Positions 1 through 5,742 of a DNA stretch of 6,527 nt are shown in pieces. Position 1 is the first letter of the stretch, and every line of letters starts with the position of its first letter. The position numbers were made by a program, and so were the translations under genes. The DNA is taken from contig PMCN01000275.1 in the NCBI GenBank assembly GCA_003154135.1, positions 66,054-72,580 of the forward strand, written 5' to 3'. Under the pieces are notes generated by a model. That model was not told the DNA's origin, ran no database searches, and saw nothing but the letters and a program-made list of their open reading frames with translations. The DNA comes from Acidimicrobiaceae bacterium. GTDB lineage: Bacteria > Actinomycetota > Acidimicrobiia > Acidimicrobiales > Ilumatobacteraceae.

Positions 1-393
1 GAGGAGGAGCGCGAGATGCTGCCGCTCTGCCGCGACCAGGGCATCGGGGTCATCCCGTGGAGCCCGCTCGCACGCGGCATGCTCACCCGCGACCCCGACA
101 CCAGCACCGCCCGGGCCGAGACCGACGAGTTCGGCAAGACCTTGTACGGCACGGCCGACCGCGAGATCGTGCGCCGTGTGGCCGACATCGCAGCCGAGCG
201 CGGCGTCACCCGCGCGCAGGTCGCGTTGGCGTGGGTGAGCCGCCATCCTGCGGTCACGGCGCCGATCGTGGGCGCCACCAAACCGCAGCACCTCGACGAC
301 GCGCTCGCGTCGCTCGACCTCGCCCTCACCGACGACGAGGCCCGCCGCCTCGAGGAGCCATACACCCCGCAGCCGGTGCAAGGTTTCGTGTAG
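1..393 (+). CDS. Aldo/keto reductase, C-terminal part (YajO-like)
   Basis: This is the last 130 codons of a gene whose start lies left of the window; the frame is open from base 1 and ends at TAG 391-393. Aldo/keto reductases are cytosolic TIM-barrel enzymes that reduce aldehydes or ketones with NADPH. Visible family signatures are GVIPWSPLARGMLT (residues 16-29 of the fragment), matching the conserved 'PLa.G.Lt' strand, and PIVGATKPQHL (88-98), the region that contacts the NADPH phosphate. The catalytic Asp/Tyr/Lys/His tetrad would be in the missing N-terminal part. The ending EEPYTPQPVQGFV resembles, from memory, that of the E. coli YajO group, where the protein ends shortly after 'PY.PHPV.GF'. 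The substrate cannot be inferred. The methyltransferase gene starts 10 bases downstream, so the two may be co-transcribed. Confidence 0.93.
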   Translation, partial: EEEREMLPLCRDQGIGVIPWSPLARGMLTRDPDTSTARAETDEFGKTLYGTADREIVRRVADIAAERGVTRAQVALAWVSRHPAVTAPIVGATKPQHLDDALASLDLALTDDEARRLEEPYTPQPVQGFV

Positions 394-403
394 GCCACTT
401 AGG

Positions 404-1024
404 ATGCCGACCGAACTGCCACCGCACCATCCCGACCGGTTCGACGAGGGCTACTACCAACGGTTCTACGGCGAAGGAGGCGCGCACGACCCGGTGCGCA
501 TCGGCCACCTCGCCACAGCCGTCCACGAGATGGCCGCATGGTGGGGCGTGCCGGTGCGCACCGTGCTCGACGTCGGCGCCGGCATGGGCATGTGGCGCGA
601 CTGGTACCGGGCGCACCATCCCGAAGTGGCTGTGGTGTCGGTCGACGTGAGCGAGCATGCCTGCGCCACCTGGGGTCACGACCGCCGCGACATCGCCGAC
701 TGGCGGCCACCGCACCCGTTCGACCTCGTCGTGTGCCACAGCGTCCTGCAGTACGTCGACGACGAGCGCATCGAGCGCGCCATCGACCACCTGGCGACCG
801 GCACGCGGCACGTGCTCTACCTCGAGCTCCCCACGGCGAACGACCTCCAGCACACCGTCGACGCCGACCTCACCGACATGCACGTCTACCGGCGCACGGG
901 TGAGTGGTACCGCACGCACCTTCGACCGCACTTCCAGCAGGCGGGCGCCGGCCTGTGGGTGAAGCACGAAAGTGCGCCGATGTACGAGCTCGAGAGCCTC
1001 GACGGTGACCACCGATGTGCTTGA
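404..1024 (+). CDS. Class I SAM-dependent methyltransferase
   Basis: A 206-residue cytosolic protein with the core of a class I (Rossmann-fold) methyltransferase, which transfers a methyl group from S-adenosylmethionine. Motif I is TVLDVGAGMGMW (53-64), with Asp56 and the glycine loop that holds SAM. The acidic residue ending strand 2 is Asp81 in VVSVDVS, expected to bind the SAM ribose. Asp96-Ile97 fits the adenine-contacting position. FDLVVCHSVLQYVDD (106-120) is the post-motif strand typical of methyltransferase type 11/25-like domains. The N-terminal segment FDEGYYQRFYGEGG (13-26) is a cap seen in some members. There are no membrane segments. ATG 404 follows the reductase stop by 10 bases. 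No good Shine-Dalgarno is visible; TAGGCC at 391-396 is a weak -10 candidate 7 nt before the start. The acceptor, whether small molecule, lipid or protein, is unknown. Confidence 0.88.
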   Translation: MPTELPPHHPDRFDEGYYQRFYGEGGAHDPVRIGHLATAVHEMAAWWGVPVRTVLDVGAGMGMWRDWYRAHHPEVAVVSVDVSEHACATWGHDRRDIADWRPPHPFDLVVCHSVLQYVDDERIERAIDHLATGTRHVLYLELPTANDLQHTVDADLTDMHVYRRTGEWYRTHLRPHFQQAGAGLWVKHESAPMYELESLDGDHRCA

Positions 1025-1049
1025 GGGCGGCCGCCCGTCGTGAGACGAT
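1021..1049 (+). promoter_or_regulatory. Putative promoter of the DUF2156 gene
   Basis: TTGAGG at 1021-1026 resembles a -35 box and overlaps the methyltransferase stop codon. After a 17-bp spacer comes GACGAT (1044-1049), which keeps the A2 and T6 of the actinobacterial TANNNT -10 box. ATG 1056 lies 6 bases further on, the same spacing as before dinB, so transcription would begin at or next to that ATG. The -10 is imperfect. No transcription data support it. Confidence 0.45.
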
Positions 1050-1055
1050 GCCAGC

Positions 1056-1088
1056 ATGACCGCGCGCGAAGGTGGGTCCGAGGCGTGA
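1056..1088 (+). CDS. Possible 10-codon leader ORF overlapping the next start
   Basis: ATG 1056 opens a 10-residue frame, MTAREGGSEA, ending at TGA 1086-1088. The stop overlaps the GTG start of the DUF2156 gene in the tetranucleotide GTGA (1085-1088), the classic geometry for translational coupling. The ATG sits 6 bases after a -10-like box, so it would be the natural leaderless start of this transcript. GAAGG (1068-1072) inside the ORF could serve as the Shine-Dalgarno for GTG 1085, with a rather long 12-base gap. The peptide has no recognisable feature and may be only a loading device for ribosomes. It could also be chance, since no comparative evidence is available. Confidence 0.3.
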   Translation: MTAREGGSEA

Positions 1089-2587
1089 ACGACACACCGC
1101 AGCAGTCGTCGGCCGCGCGGTGGCCCACGTCGCGCCTGGCGGCCGCCGTGCTGCAGTGGGCGGGCCTGGTCATCGCGGTCGTGGCTCACCCTCGCGGTGC
1201 AGCACTGGTCGGGGGTGCCGCACTCGTGCTGCTGGGCCGCGGTGTCCGCCGGCACCGCTCGCTCACCCGCGAGCGCCTCGCAGCAGGCGCACGGTTCGGG
1301 GCTGCCGGCGGCGGGCTCGTGCTCGTGGTCGGCATCGCCACGGTGATGGTCGCCGGCCCGCCCACGTCGGCACCTCGTCCGTCGCCCACCGACGTGCTGG
1401 CCGATGCGCTGCGCCGGATGCTCGGTGGTGCCACCGCGTGGAGCGACAGTGCGCCGGTGGCGCACGCCATCAGTGCGCTGCTGCCGTTGGCAACCGCGCT
1501 GGTCGCACTCGCCGCGCTGGCCATCGCTGTGGGTCCGCAACCCGATGTACCCGAACCCGACGCCGACGAACGCCGGCGCGTCGCCCGCGCGTGCGCCGGC
1601 GCCGGCAGCGACCTGATGGCGCCGTTCACGGGCCGGCACGACAAGCGGTACGTGTGGTCGGCCGACGGCCGCGCGGTGGTGGGCTACCGGGTGGCGTTCG
1701 GGGTGTGCGTCGCCGGACCCGGGCCCGCCGGCGCGGCCGACGCCCACGCCGATGCACTTGCCGCCTGGGTGCGACGGTGCGACGAGCGCGGCTGGCGTCC
1801 AGCGATGATCGGTGCCACCACCCACGTGCGCGAACTCACACGTCAGCTGGGCATGCACGGGCTCTGCATCGGCGACGAAGTGGTCGTCCCCGTGCACCCG
1901 TTCCGACTCGACACGCCGCCCATGCGCAACGTCCGTCAGGCGGTGCAGCGCACGCGCAACTCCGGAGTCACCGTCACGATGCACCACGAGGGTTCACTCG
2001 ACGGCGCGCTTCGTCGACAGCTCGGCGAAGTGGTGCACGACTGGCAGCGTGGGCACGGCGAACGCGGCTTCTCGATGACCCTCGACCACCTGCTCGACGG
2101 CACGCACAGCGACGCGCTGCTCGTCGTCGCGCACCACGACGGGCAGCCCGTCGGGTTCCAGCGCTACCTGCGCGGCGGCGACGGCACGGGCCTCAGCCTC
2201 GACGTGATGCCACGTCGCCGGGCCGCGCCCAACGGCGTCAACGAGCGACTCATCGTCGAGGCCATCGCGTGGGCCGACGACGCAGGCATCGACGAGGTGT
2301 CGCTCAACTTCGCCGCGTTCCGCACGCTCTTCGAGGCCGAGCCCACCGTTCCCGGCCGGGTGATGCGCGGGGTCGTCCACCTCCTCGACCGCTTCATCAA
2401 CGTCGAATCGCTCTACCGCTTCAACGCCAAGTTCCGCCCCCAGTGGAACGCGCGCCACGTGCTGTTCCGGTCGCCGGCCGACGTGCCGTTCGTGCTCGCC
2501 GCCGCGCTGCGCCTCGAGTTCGGCGGGCACGCGGCGGCCACAGGGCTCACGCCGGCTGCTGCCACCGTGCGCGCCGAACACTCTTGA
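1085..2587 (+). CDS. Membrane protein with MprF/LysX-type phosphatidylglycerol lysyltransferase domain (DUF2156)
   Basis: A 500-residue protein starting at GTG 1085. The frame stays open to GTG 1040, but that codon lies upstream of the predicted -10. The N-terminal 150 residues contain about four hydrophobic segments (roughly 18-34, 38-51, 72-90 and 127-149). The rest (about 175-490) matches the C-terminal domain of MprF and LysX, two tandem GNAT-like folds that move an amino acid from aminoacyl-tRNA onto phosphatidylglycerol at the inner membrane face. Recognisable blocks are MRNVRQAVQRTRNSG (280 on), LSLDVMPRR followed by NGVNERLI (370 on), EVSLNFAAFRTLFE, and ESLYRFNAKFRPQW, with RFNAKF at 445-450. 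In known members such lipids reduce membrane negative charge and sensitivity to cationic peptides. There is no lysyl-tRNA synthetase domain as in LysX and no large flippase domain as in full MprF. The amino acid used, and even catalytic activity, are inferred. Confidence 0.85.
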   Translation: MNDTPQQSSAARWPTSRLAAAVLQWAGLVIAVVAHPRGAALVGGAALVLLGRGVRRHRSLTRERLAAGARFGAAGGGLVLVVGIATVMVAGPPTSAPRPSPTDVLADALRRMLGGATAWSDSAPVAHAISALLPLATALVALAALAIAVGPQPDVPEPDADERRRVARACAGAGSDLMAPFTGRHDKRYVWSADGRAVVGYRVAFGVCVAGPGPAGAADAHADALAAWVRRCDERGWRPAMIGATTHVRELTRQLGMHGLCIGDEVVVPVHPFRLDTPPMRNVRQAVQRTRNSGVTVTMHHEGSLDGALRRQLGEVVHDWQRGHGERGFSMTLDHLLDGTHSDALLVVAHHDGQPVGFQRYLRGGDGTGLSLDVMPRRRAAPNGVNERLIVEAIAWADDAGIDEVSLNFAAFRTLFEAEPTVPGRVMRGVVHLLDRFINVESLYRFNAKFRPQWNARHVLFRSPADVPFVLAAALRLEFGGHAAATGLTPAAATVRAEHS

Positions 2588-2613
2588 GTGACGAACACAT
2601 GTTCGCCTAGACT
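2584..2613 (+). promoter_or_regulatory. dinB promoter, leaderless type
   Basis: TTGAGT (2584-2589) is a -35-like hexamer overlapping the stop codon of the preceding gene. After an 18-bp spacer comes TAGACT (2608-2613), a full match to the TANNNT -10. Transcription should start about 7 bases later, at or beside GTG 2620, giving an mRNA with almost no 5' leader. This agrees with the lack of a Shine-Dalgarno before that GTG. It means dinB can be transcribed independently of the membrane-protein gene that ends 32 bases upstream. Confidence 0.7.
2592..2605 (+). promoter_or_regulatory. LexA operator (SOS box) in the dinB promoter
   Basis: The 14-mer CGAACACATGTTCG has perfect inverted arms CGAAC/GTTCG around ACAT. 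It fits the Gram-positive and actinobacterial LexA consensus CGAACRNRYGTTYG at every position. It lies entirely within the 18-bp spacer between the -35 and -10 of dinB, where bound LexA would block RNA polymerase. Its position before a translesion polymerase gene strongly supports the assignment. I saw no second match to this consensus in the window. Confidence 0.88.
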
Positions 2614-2619
2614 GCCGGG

Positions 2620-3861
2620 GTGGCCGCCGGTCCCACCATCCTCCACGCCGACCTCGACGCGTTCTATGCGTCCGTCGAGCAACTGCTGCAGCCCGATTTG
2701 CGCGGCGTGCCCATCGCCGTCGGCGGCGGCGTGGTGCTCGCTGCCTCGTACGAGGCGAAGCGCTTCGGGGTGCAGGGCGGCATGTCGGGATGGCGGGCGA
2801 AGCAGCTGTGCCCCCACCTCACGTTCGTGAGCGGGCACTTCCGCGACTACCAGCGCTTGGCCGACGAGGTGATGTCGATACTCGGCGACTTCACGCCACT
2901 GGTCCAGCGCATCTCCATCGACGAGGCGTTCCTCGACGTCAGCGGGTCCGTGCACCTCTTCGGGCCACCCGAGCACATCGCCACCCGCATCCGCGAGCGC
3001 GTGCGCGCCGAGGTGGGCCTGCCCATCTCGGTCGGAGCCGCGCGCACGAAGCACCTCGCCAAGATCGCCTCGCAGGTGGCCAAGCCCGATGGACTGGTGG
3101 TGGTGCCACCCGATCGCGAGCGCGAGTTCCTCGACCCGTTGCCGGTCAGCCTCATCTGGGGCGTCGGGCCGGTCACCCAGCAGAAGCTGGCCGAGAAGGG
3201 CATCCACACCATCGCCCAGCTCGCCGCCGCGCCGGGCGACGCGCTGCAGTCGCTCCTCGGGCGCGCCCTGGGCTCCAAGACCAGCGCGCTGGCCGCCAAC
3301 CTCGACCACCGCAAGGTCACGCCCGGAGGCCGATCCGGGTCGGTGGGCGCGCAATCGGCGTTCGGCCGCCGCGAACCCGAACCCGAGTTCGTGCGCCAGA
3401 CGCTCGGTCACCTGGCCGACCGCGTGGGTGGTCGTCTGCGCGCCAAGCAACGTGCCGGGCGCACGGTCACGGTGCGCATCCGCTTCGCCCCCTTGCGTTC
3501 CATCACCCGCTCGCACACCGGCCGCTCACCGGTGTCGAGCACGCTCACGCTCACCGAGATCGCCGAGCGGCTCGTGTGGGGCGCGCTCGCGCAGCAGACC
3601 GAGCCGGTGCAACTGTCGCTGCTCGCCATCTCGGTCTCCAACCTCGTCGACCAGGCGGCGGTGCAGCTCGAACTGCAGCTCGACCAGCACACCAGCGGCG
3701 CCGTGGCCGTCGATGTCGAAGCCACGCGCTGGGCACTCGATCACTCGATCGACGACGTGCGCCGTCGGTTCGGTCGCGATGCCGTTGGCTACGCCTCCGT
3801 CGCACTGTCGCACCGAGGCGTGCCCGACGAGTTCCGCGAGCTCGCCGAGCACGAACTGTAG
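2620..3861 (+). CDS. dinB: DNA polymerase IV (Y-family translesion polymerase)
   Basis: A 413-residue Y-family polymerase that copies past damaged template bases with low fidelity and no proofreading. The palm motif ILHADLDAFYASVEQ (7-21) supplies metal ligand Asp11; Tyr16 aligns with the steric-gate Phe13 of E. coli Pol IV. RISIDEAFLDVSG supplies the second acidic pair, Asp101-Glu102. GAARTKHLAKIASQVAKPDG is the conserved finger/palm block, and IWGVGPVTQQKLAEKGIHTIAQL is the thumb helix-hairpin-helix. The little-finger domain follows from about residue 240, ending in the SLLAISVSNLVD strand. QLELQL (349-354) sits where Pol IV proteins carry a sliding-clamp-binding QLxLxF-type motif, but the aromatic residue is missing. 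GTG 2620 is chosen because the family's first strand follows at once and a -10 box lies 6 bases before it. The LexA box implies induction on DNA damage. The gene converges on the aldolase gene, with 16 bases between stop codons. Confidence 0.97.
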   Translation: MAAGPTILHADLDAFYASVEQLLQPDLRGVPIAVGGGVVLAASYEAKRFGVQGGMSGWRAKQLCPHLTFVSGHFRDYQRLADEVMSILGDFTPLVQRISIDEAFLDVSGSVHLFGPPEHIATRIRERVRAEVGLPISVGAARTKHLAKIASQVAKPDGLVVVPPDREREFLDPLPVSLIWGVGPVTQQKLAEKGIHTIAQLAAAPGDALQSLLGRALGSKTSALAANLDHRKVTPGGRSGSVGAQSAFGRREPEPEFVRQTLGHLADRVGGRLRAKQRAGRTVTVRIRFAPLRSITRSHTGRSPVSSTLTLTEIAERLVWGALAQQTEPVQLSLLAISVSNLVDQAAVQLELQLDQHTSGAVAVDVEATRWALDHSIDDVRRRFGRDAVGYASVALSHRGVPDEFRELAEHEL

Positions 3862-3877
3862 GCGCGGCGCCCGGGCC

Positions 3878-4636
3878 TCAGCCGGTGGCGGCTCGCGCCG
3901 TCGCAAGATCGGCGTGCAGGGCCACACTCACCGGGCGGAGGTCGAAGCCAGCGTTGATCATGCGGAACCCAGCGGCGTGACGCTCGCCGACCAGCGAGGC
4001 ATCGGCGTGCACGCCGGCCACCACGCCGGCCCGCGTGCACGCAGCGGCCACCGTGGCGAGTGCATCACGGAACGAAGGCGCGGTCTGATCCATGCGCGGC
4101 TCGATGCCCAAGGTGAGCGACAGGTCGGACGGCCCGATGTACACGGCATCCACGCCGGGCACGGCGACGATCGCGTCGATGTTGTCGACGGCCTGCGCGG
4201 TCTCGATCATCACGATGCACAGCACGTCGGCGTTGGCGTCGGCCACGTAGCCCGCACCGTGCCGCACGCCTGCCGCGGTGGGGCCGATGCTGCGGTGACC
4301 CGCAGGCGCGTAGCGGCAGGCGGCCACGGCGCGGGCGGCCTCCTCGGCGGTGTTGACCATCGGCACGATCACGCCCAGCGCGCCCGCGTCGAGGGCCCGG
4401 TTGATCATCCACGTGTCGTTCCACGGCACCCGCACCAACGGCGCAGCGGTACCCAACGACGTCGCGGCCAGCATCGCATCGAGGTGCTCGAAGCCCACCA
4501 TGCCGTGCTGCAGGTCGATGCACACCCAGTCGTAACCGGCCTTCGACGCCTCCTCGGCGAGCAACGGTTCACGCAGGAGCAGCCACGCCCCGATCGCGGT
4601 GCGCCCGTCGTCCCACATCGTTCGCAGTGCTCGCAT
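3878..4636 (-). CDS. HpcH/HpaI-family class II aldolase
   Basis: A 252-residue cytosolic enzyme of the HpcH/HpaI family, metal-dependent TIM-barrel aldolases that reversibly split 2-oxo-acid aldols, usually yielding pyruvate plus an aldehyde. The known E. coli active site (Asp42, His45, Arg70, Glu149, Asp175) has counterparts here. IDLQHG (40-45) gives Asp41 and His44; VRVPWND gives Arg69; MIETAQAVDNID gives metal ligand Glu145; YIGPSDLSLTLG gives metal ligand Asp171. GHRSIGPTAAG (113-123) matches the family's 'G.Rg.gp' loop. Length is normal. The start at 4636 is preferred over the open frame reaching 4705 because a strong GGGAGGGG lies 7 bases upstream and family members begin near this point. 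Relatives act on 4-hydroxy-2-oxo-heptanedioate, 2-keto-3-deoxy-rhamnonate or 2-keto-3-deoxy-glucarate; the substrate here is unresolved. It is divergent from the dioxygenase gene. Confidence 0.9.
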   Translation of the reverse strand: MRALRTMWDDGRTAIGAWLLLREPLLAEEASKAGYDWVCIDLQHGMVGFEHLDAMLAATSLGTAAPLVRVPWNDTWMINRALDAGALGVIVPMVNTAEEAARAVAACRYAPAGHRSIGPTAAGVRHGAGYVADANADVLCIVMIETAQAVDNIDAIVAVPGVDAVYIGPSDLSLTLGIEPRMDQTAPSFRDALATVAAACTRAGVVAGVHADASLVGERHAAGFRMINAGFDLRPVSVALHADLATARAATG

Positions 4637-4643
4637 CGATGCG

Positions 4644-4651
4644 CCCCTCCC
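4644..4651 (-). promoter_or_regulatory. Shine-Dalgarno of the aldolase gene
   Basis: Read on the minus strand, GGGAGGGG ends 7 bases before ATG 4636. It is the only strong ribosome binding site in the window, unlike the apparently leaderless plus-strand genes. It fixes the aldolase start at 4636 rather than at upstream in-frame codons. Confidence 0.7.
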
Positions 4652-4671
4652 AGAACCGGCCGTCGGCCCGC

Positions 4672-4677
4672 ACCGTA
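4672..4677 (-). promoter_or_regulatory. Possible -10 box for the aldolase gene
   Basis: On the minus strand TACGGT fits TANNNT. It would place the transcription start near 4665, giving a leader of about 28 nt that carries the Shine-Dalgarno. No good -35 is seen 17-18 bp upstream. An 11-bp palindrome, GGCCGTCGGCC (4658-4668), lies at the predicted start and could be an operator or just GC-rich chance. Confidence 0.3.
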
Positions 4678-4698
4678 CCGTCGCCGCGCCCGCCGCAT

Positions 4699-4727
4699 GC
4701 GACACGGCCGGTGGGGGAAGCTAGAAA
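4699..4727 (+). promoter_or_regulatory. Possible promoter of the dioxygenase gene
   Basis: GCGACA (4699-4704) shares GACA with the -35 consensus. It is followed after 17 bp by TAGAAA (4722-4727), a -10 candidate lacking the final T. The gap to ATG 4734 is 6 bases, as for dinB, again suggesting a leaderless transcript. This promoter and the aldolase promoter would lie back to back within the 97-bp gap. Confidence 0.45.
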
Positions 4728-4733
4728 CGCACC

Positions 4734-5597
4734 ATGCACACCGTCGAGATCCCCCGCTTCGCCGCCGACTGCACCGCCGACGACGTCATCGCCGCGCTCC
4801 ACGAACACGGCGTGGCGGTCATCGAGTGCCTCGCCGAGGAGTCGCTGTGCGACGCAGTCGCAGCCGAGCTGCAACCGTGGCTCGATGCCACGCCGCCCGG
4901 TGGCGACGACTTCTCCGGGCTGCACACCCGCCGAACCGGTGGACTCCTCACCCGCTGTCCGTCGAGCGCGGCGATGGTGGCGCACCCGCTGGTGCTGGAG
5001 GTGGTCGACCGTGTGCTCTGGCCGAAGAAGACCACGTTCCAGCTCCACCTGACGCAGTCGATCGCCATCGGGCCAGGTTCGCCGGCGCAGTACATCCACC
5101 GCGATCACTGGTGCTTCGACTTCTTCCCGTTCCCCAACGACGTGCACGTCGAGGTTGCCACCATCTGGGCGCTCACCGACTTCGCCGAATCCAACGGCGC
5201 CACGCGCGTCGTGCCCGACAGCCACCTGTCGCTCGATGGACGCGAGTTCGGTCCGGAGCACACGGTGCCCGCGGAGATGCCGCGCGGCTCGGTGGTGCTG
5301 TACCTCGGGTCCACCGTGCACGGCGGCGGCGCCAACCACTCGGCCGACGTGCGCATCGGCGTCAACATCGACTACGTGCTCGGCTGGCTCCGCCAGGAGG
5401 AGAACCAGTACCTCACCTACTCGCTCGACGAGGTGCGCGCGATGCCCGAGCGCATCCAGCGCCTGCTGGGCTACGAGCCCGGCGCCTACGCCCTCGGGTA
5501 CGTCGACGGCGGCCGCAGCCCGATGAGCCTCCTCGCCGACCCCGACCCCACCGCCCCGTACGCCCCCGCCGCCACCCAGTCGTTCCGCCCCACCTGA
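4734..5597 (+). CDS. Phytanoyl-CoA dioxygenase (PhyH) family Fe(II)/2-oxoglutarate oxygenase
   Basis: A 287-residue cytosolic protein of the PhyH family, double-stranded beta-helix oxygenases that couple 2-oxoglutarate decarboxylation to hydroxylation of a substrate C-H bond. The facial triad is visible: His122 and Asp124 in YIHRDHW, and His196 in STVHGGGANHS. Arg207 in VRIGVNID, 11 residues after the distal His, is the expected 2-oxoglutarate carboxylate anchor. The strand ATIWALTDFAESNGATRVVPDSHL is highly typical of the family. The N-terminal DDVIAALHEHGVAVIE resembles the usual opening helix and strand. All metal and co-substrate residues are present, so it is probably active. The family includes hydroxylases of lipids, ectoine and secondary metabolites; the substrate cannot be read from sequence. 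ATG 4734 follows a -10-like box by 6 bases. Downstream lies the repeat array before the SDR gene. Confidence 0.9.
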   Translation: MHTVEIPRFAADCTADDVIAALHEHGVAVIECLAEESLCDAVAAELQPWLDATPPGGDDFSGLHTRRTGGLLTRCPSSAAMVAHPLVLEVVDRVLWPKKTTFQLHLTQSIAIGPGSPAQYIHRDHWCFDFFPFPNDVHVEVATIWALTDFAESNGATRVVPDSHLSLDGREFGPEHTVPAEMPRGSVVLYLGSTVHGGGANHSADVRIGVNIDYVLGWLRQEENQYLTYSLDEVRAMPERIQRLLGYEPGAYALGYVDGGRSPMSLLADPDPTAPYAPAATQSFRPT

Positions 5598-5600
5598 CCC

Positions 5601-5695
5601 CGGTGCGAGTAGGTCGGCGCCACCCGAGTGGGCCGGCCCCACCCGAGTGTGTGGGCGCCACCCGAGTGCCACAGCCCCACCCGAGTGCCCACTCG
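5601..5695 (+). repeat. 19-bp tandem repeat array, 4 intact copies plus 1 degraded
   Basis: The 11-mer CCACCCGAGTG occurs at 5620, 5639, 5658 and 5677, each exactly 19 bp after the last. Every core is followed by a different 8-mer: GGCCGGCC, TGTGGGCG, CCACAGCC and CCCACTCG. Bases 5601-5619 look like a decayed fifth copy (12 of 19 match copy 1). The array begins 3 bases after the dioxygenase stop and fills most of the gap before the SDR gene. Copy 4 merges with the left arm of the palindrome that follows. It may be an intergenic repeat expanded by slippage, or a set of binding sites; 19 bp is close to two helical turns, so the cores would face one side of the DNA. Confidence 0.85.
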
Positions 5696-5725
5696 CACCC
5701 CGGGTGGCGAGTGAGCACTCGGGTG
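5678..5725. repeat. 48-bp nested palindrome upstream of the SDR gene
   Basis: The outer arms CACCCGAGTG (5678-5687) and CACTCGGGTG (5716-5725) are exact reverse complements over 10 bp. After a 2-nt unpaired step on each side (CC/AG), inner arms CACTCGC (5690-5696) and GCGAGTG (5707-5713) pair over 7 bp around a CCCGGG centre. All parts share one symmetry axis at 5701/5702. It could form a strong RNA hairpin or a DNA cruciform, and could act as a terminator for the dioxygenase transcript (no T-run follows), an operator, or a REP-like mobile repeat. The right arm overlaps the SDR promoter region. Confidence 0.8.
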
Positions 5726-5735
5726 CACATAGGGT
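5707..5735 (+). promoter_or_regulatory. Putative promoter of the SDR gene
   Basis: TAGGGT (5730-5735) fits the TANNNT -10 and lies 7 bases before ATG 5743, implying a leaderless transcript. At 17 bp upstream is GCGAGT (5707-5712), which shares four of six bases with the TTGAGT seen before dinB. That -35 position and much of the spacer lie within the 48-bp palindrome, so a protein or structure there could control transcription. Confidence 0.5.
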
Positions 5736-5742
5736 CGTAGCC

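Noticed and set aside
326..1987. 553-codon open frame on the minus strand
   Set aside because: It lies opposite the reductase end, the methyltransferase and the DUF2156 gene, and its translation is a low-complexity His/Arg/Gly/Ala-rich string without domains. Such frames are expected opposite GC-rich genes.
3862..3877. Bidirectional terminator between dinB and the aldolase
   Set aside because: The 16-base gap contains a GGCGC-G-GCGCC palindrome, but a 1-base loop cannot form a normal hairpin and there is no T-run on either strand.
4637..4705. Longer N-terminus for the aldolase
   Set aside because: The added residues have no family counterpart, and a strong Shine-Dalgarno precedes ATG 4636.
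5601..5695. Tandem array as a CRISPR
   Set aside because: The unit is only 19 bp with an 11-bp constant part and 8-bp variable part, far below CRISPR repeat and spacer sizes, and there are no cas genes.
3089..5740. 883-codon open frame on the plus strand
   Set aside because: It spans dinB in another frame, runs antisense to the aldolase and out of frame through the dioxygenase. The translation is Arg/Ser/Pro-rich without motifs, so it is a GC-content artefact.
5647..5742. Upstream extension of the SDR frame
   Set aside because: The 32 extra residues are encoded by the repeat DNA, are unlike any SDR N-terminus, and would place the start upstream of the predicted promoter.
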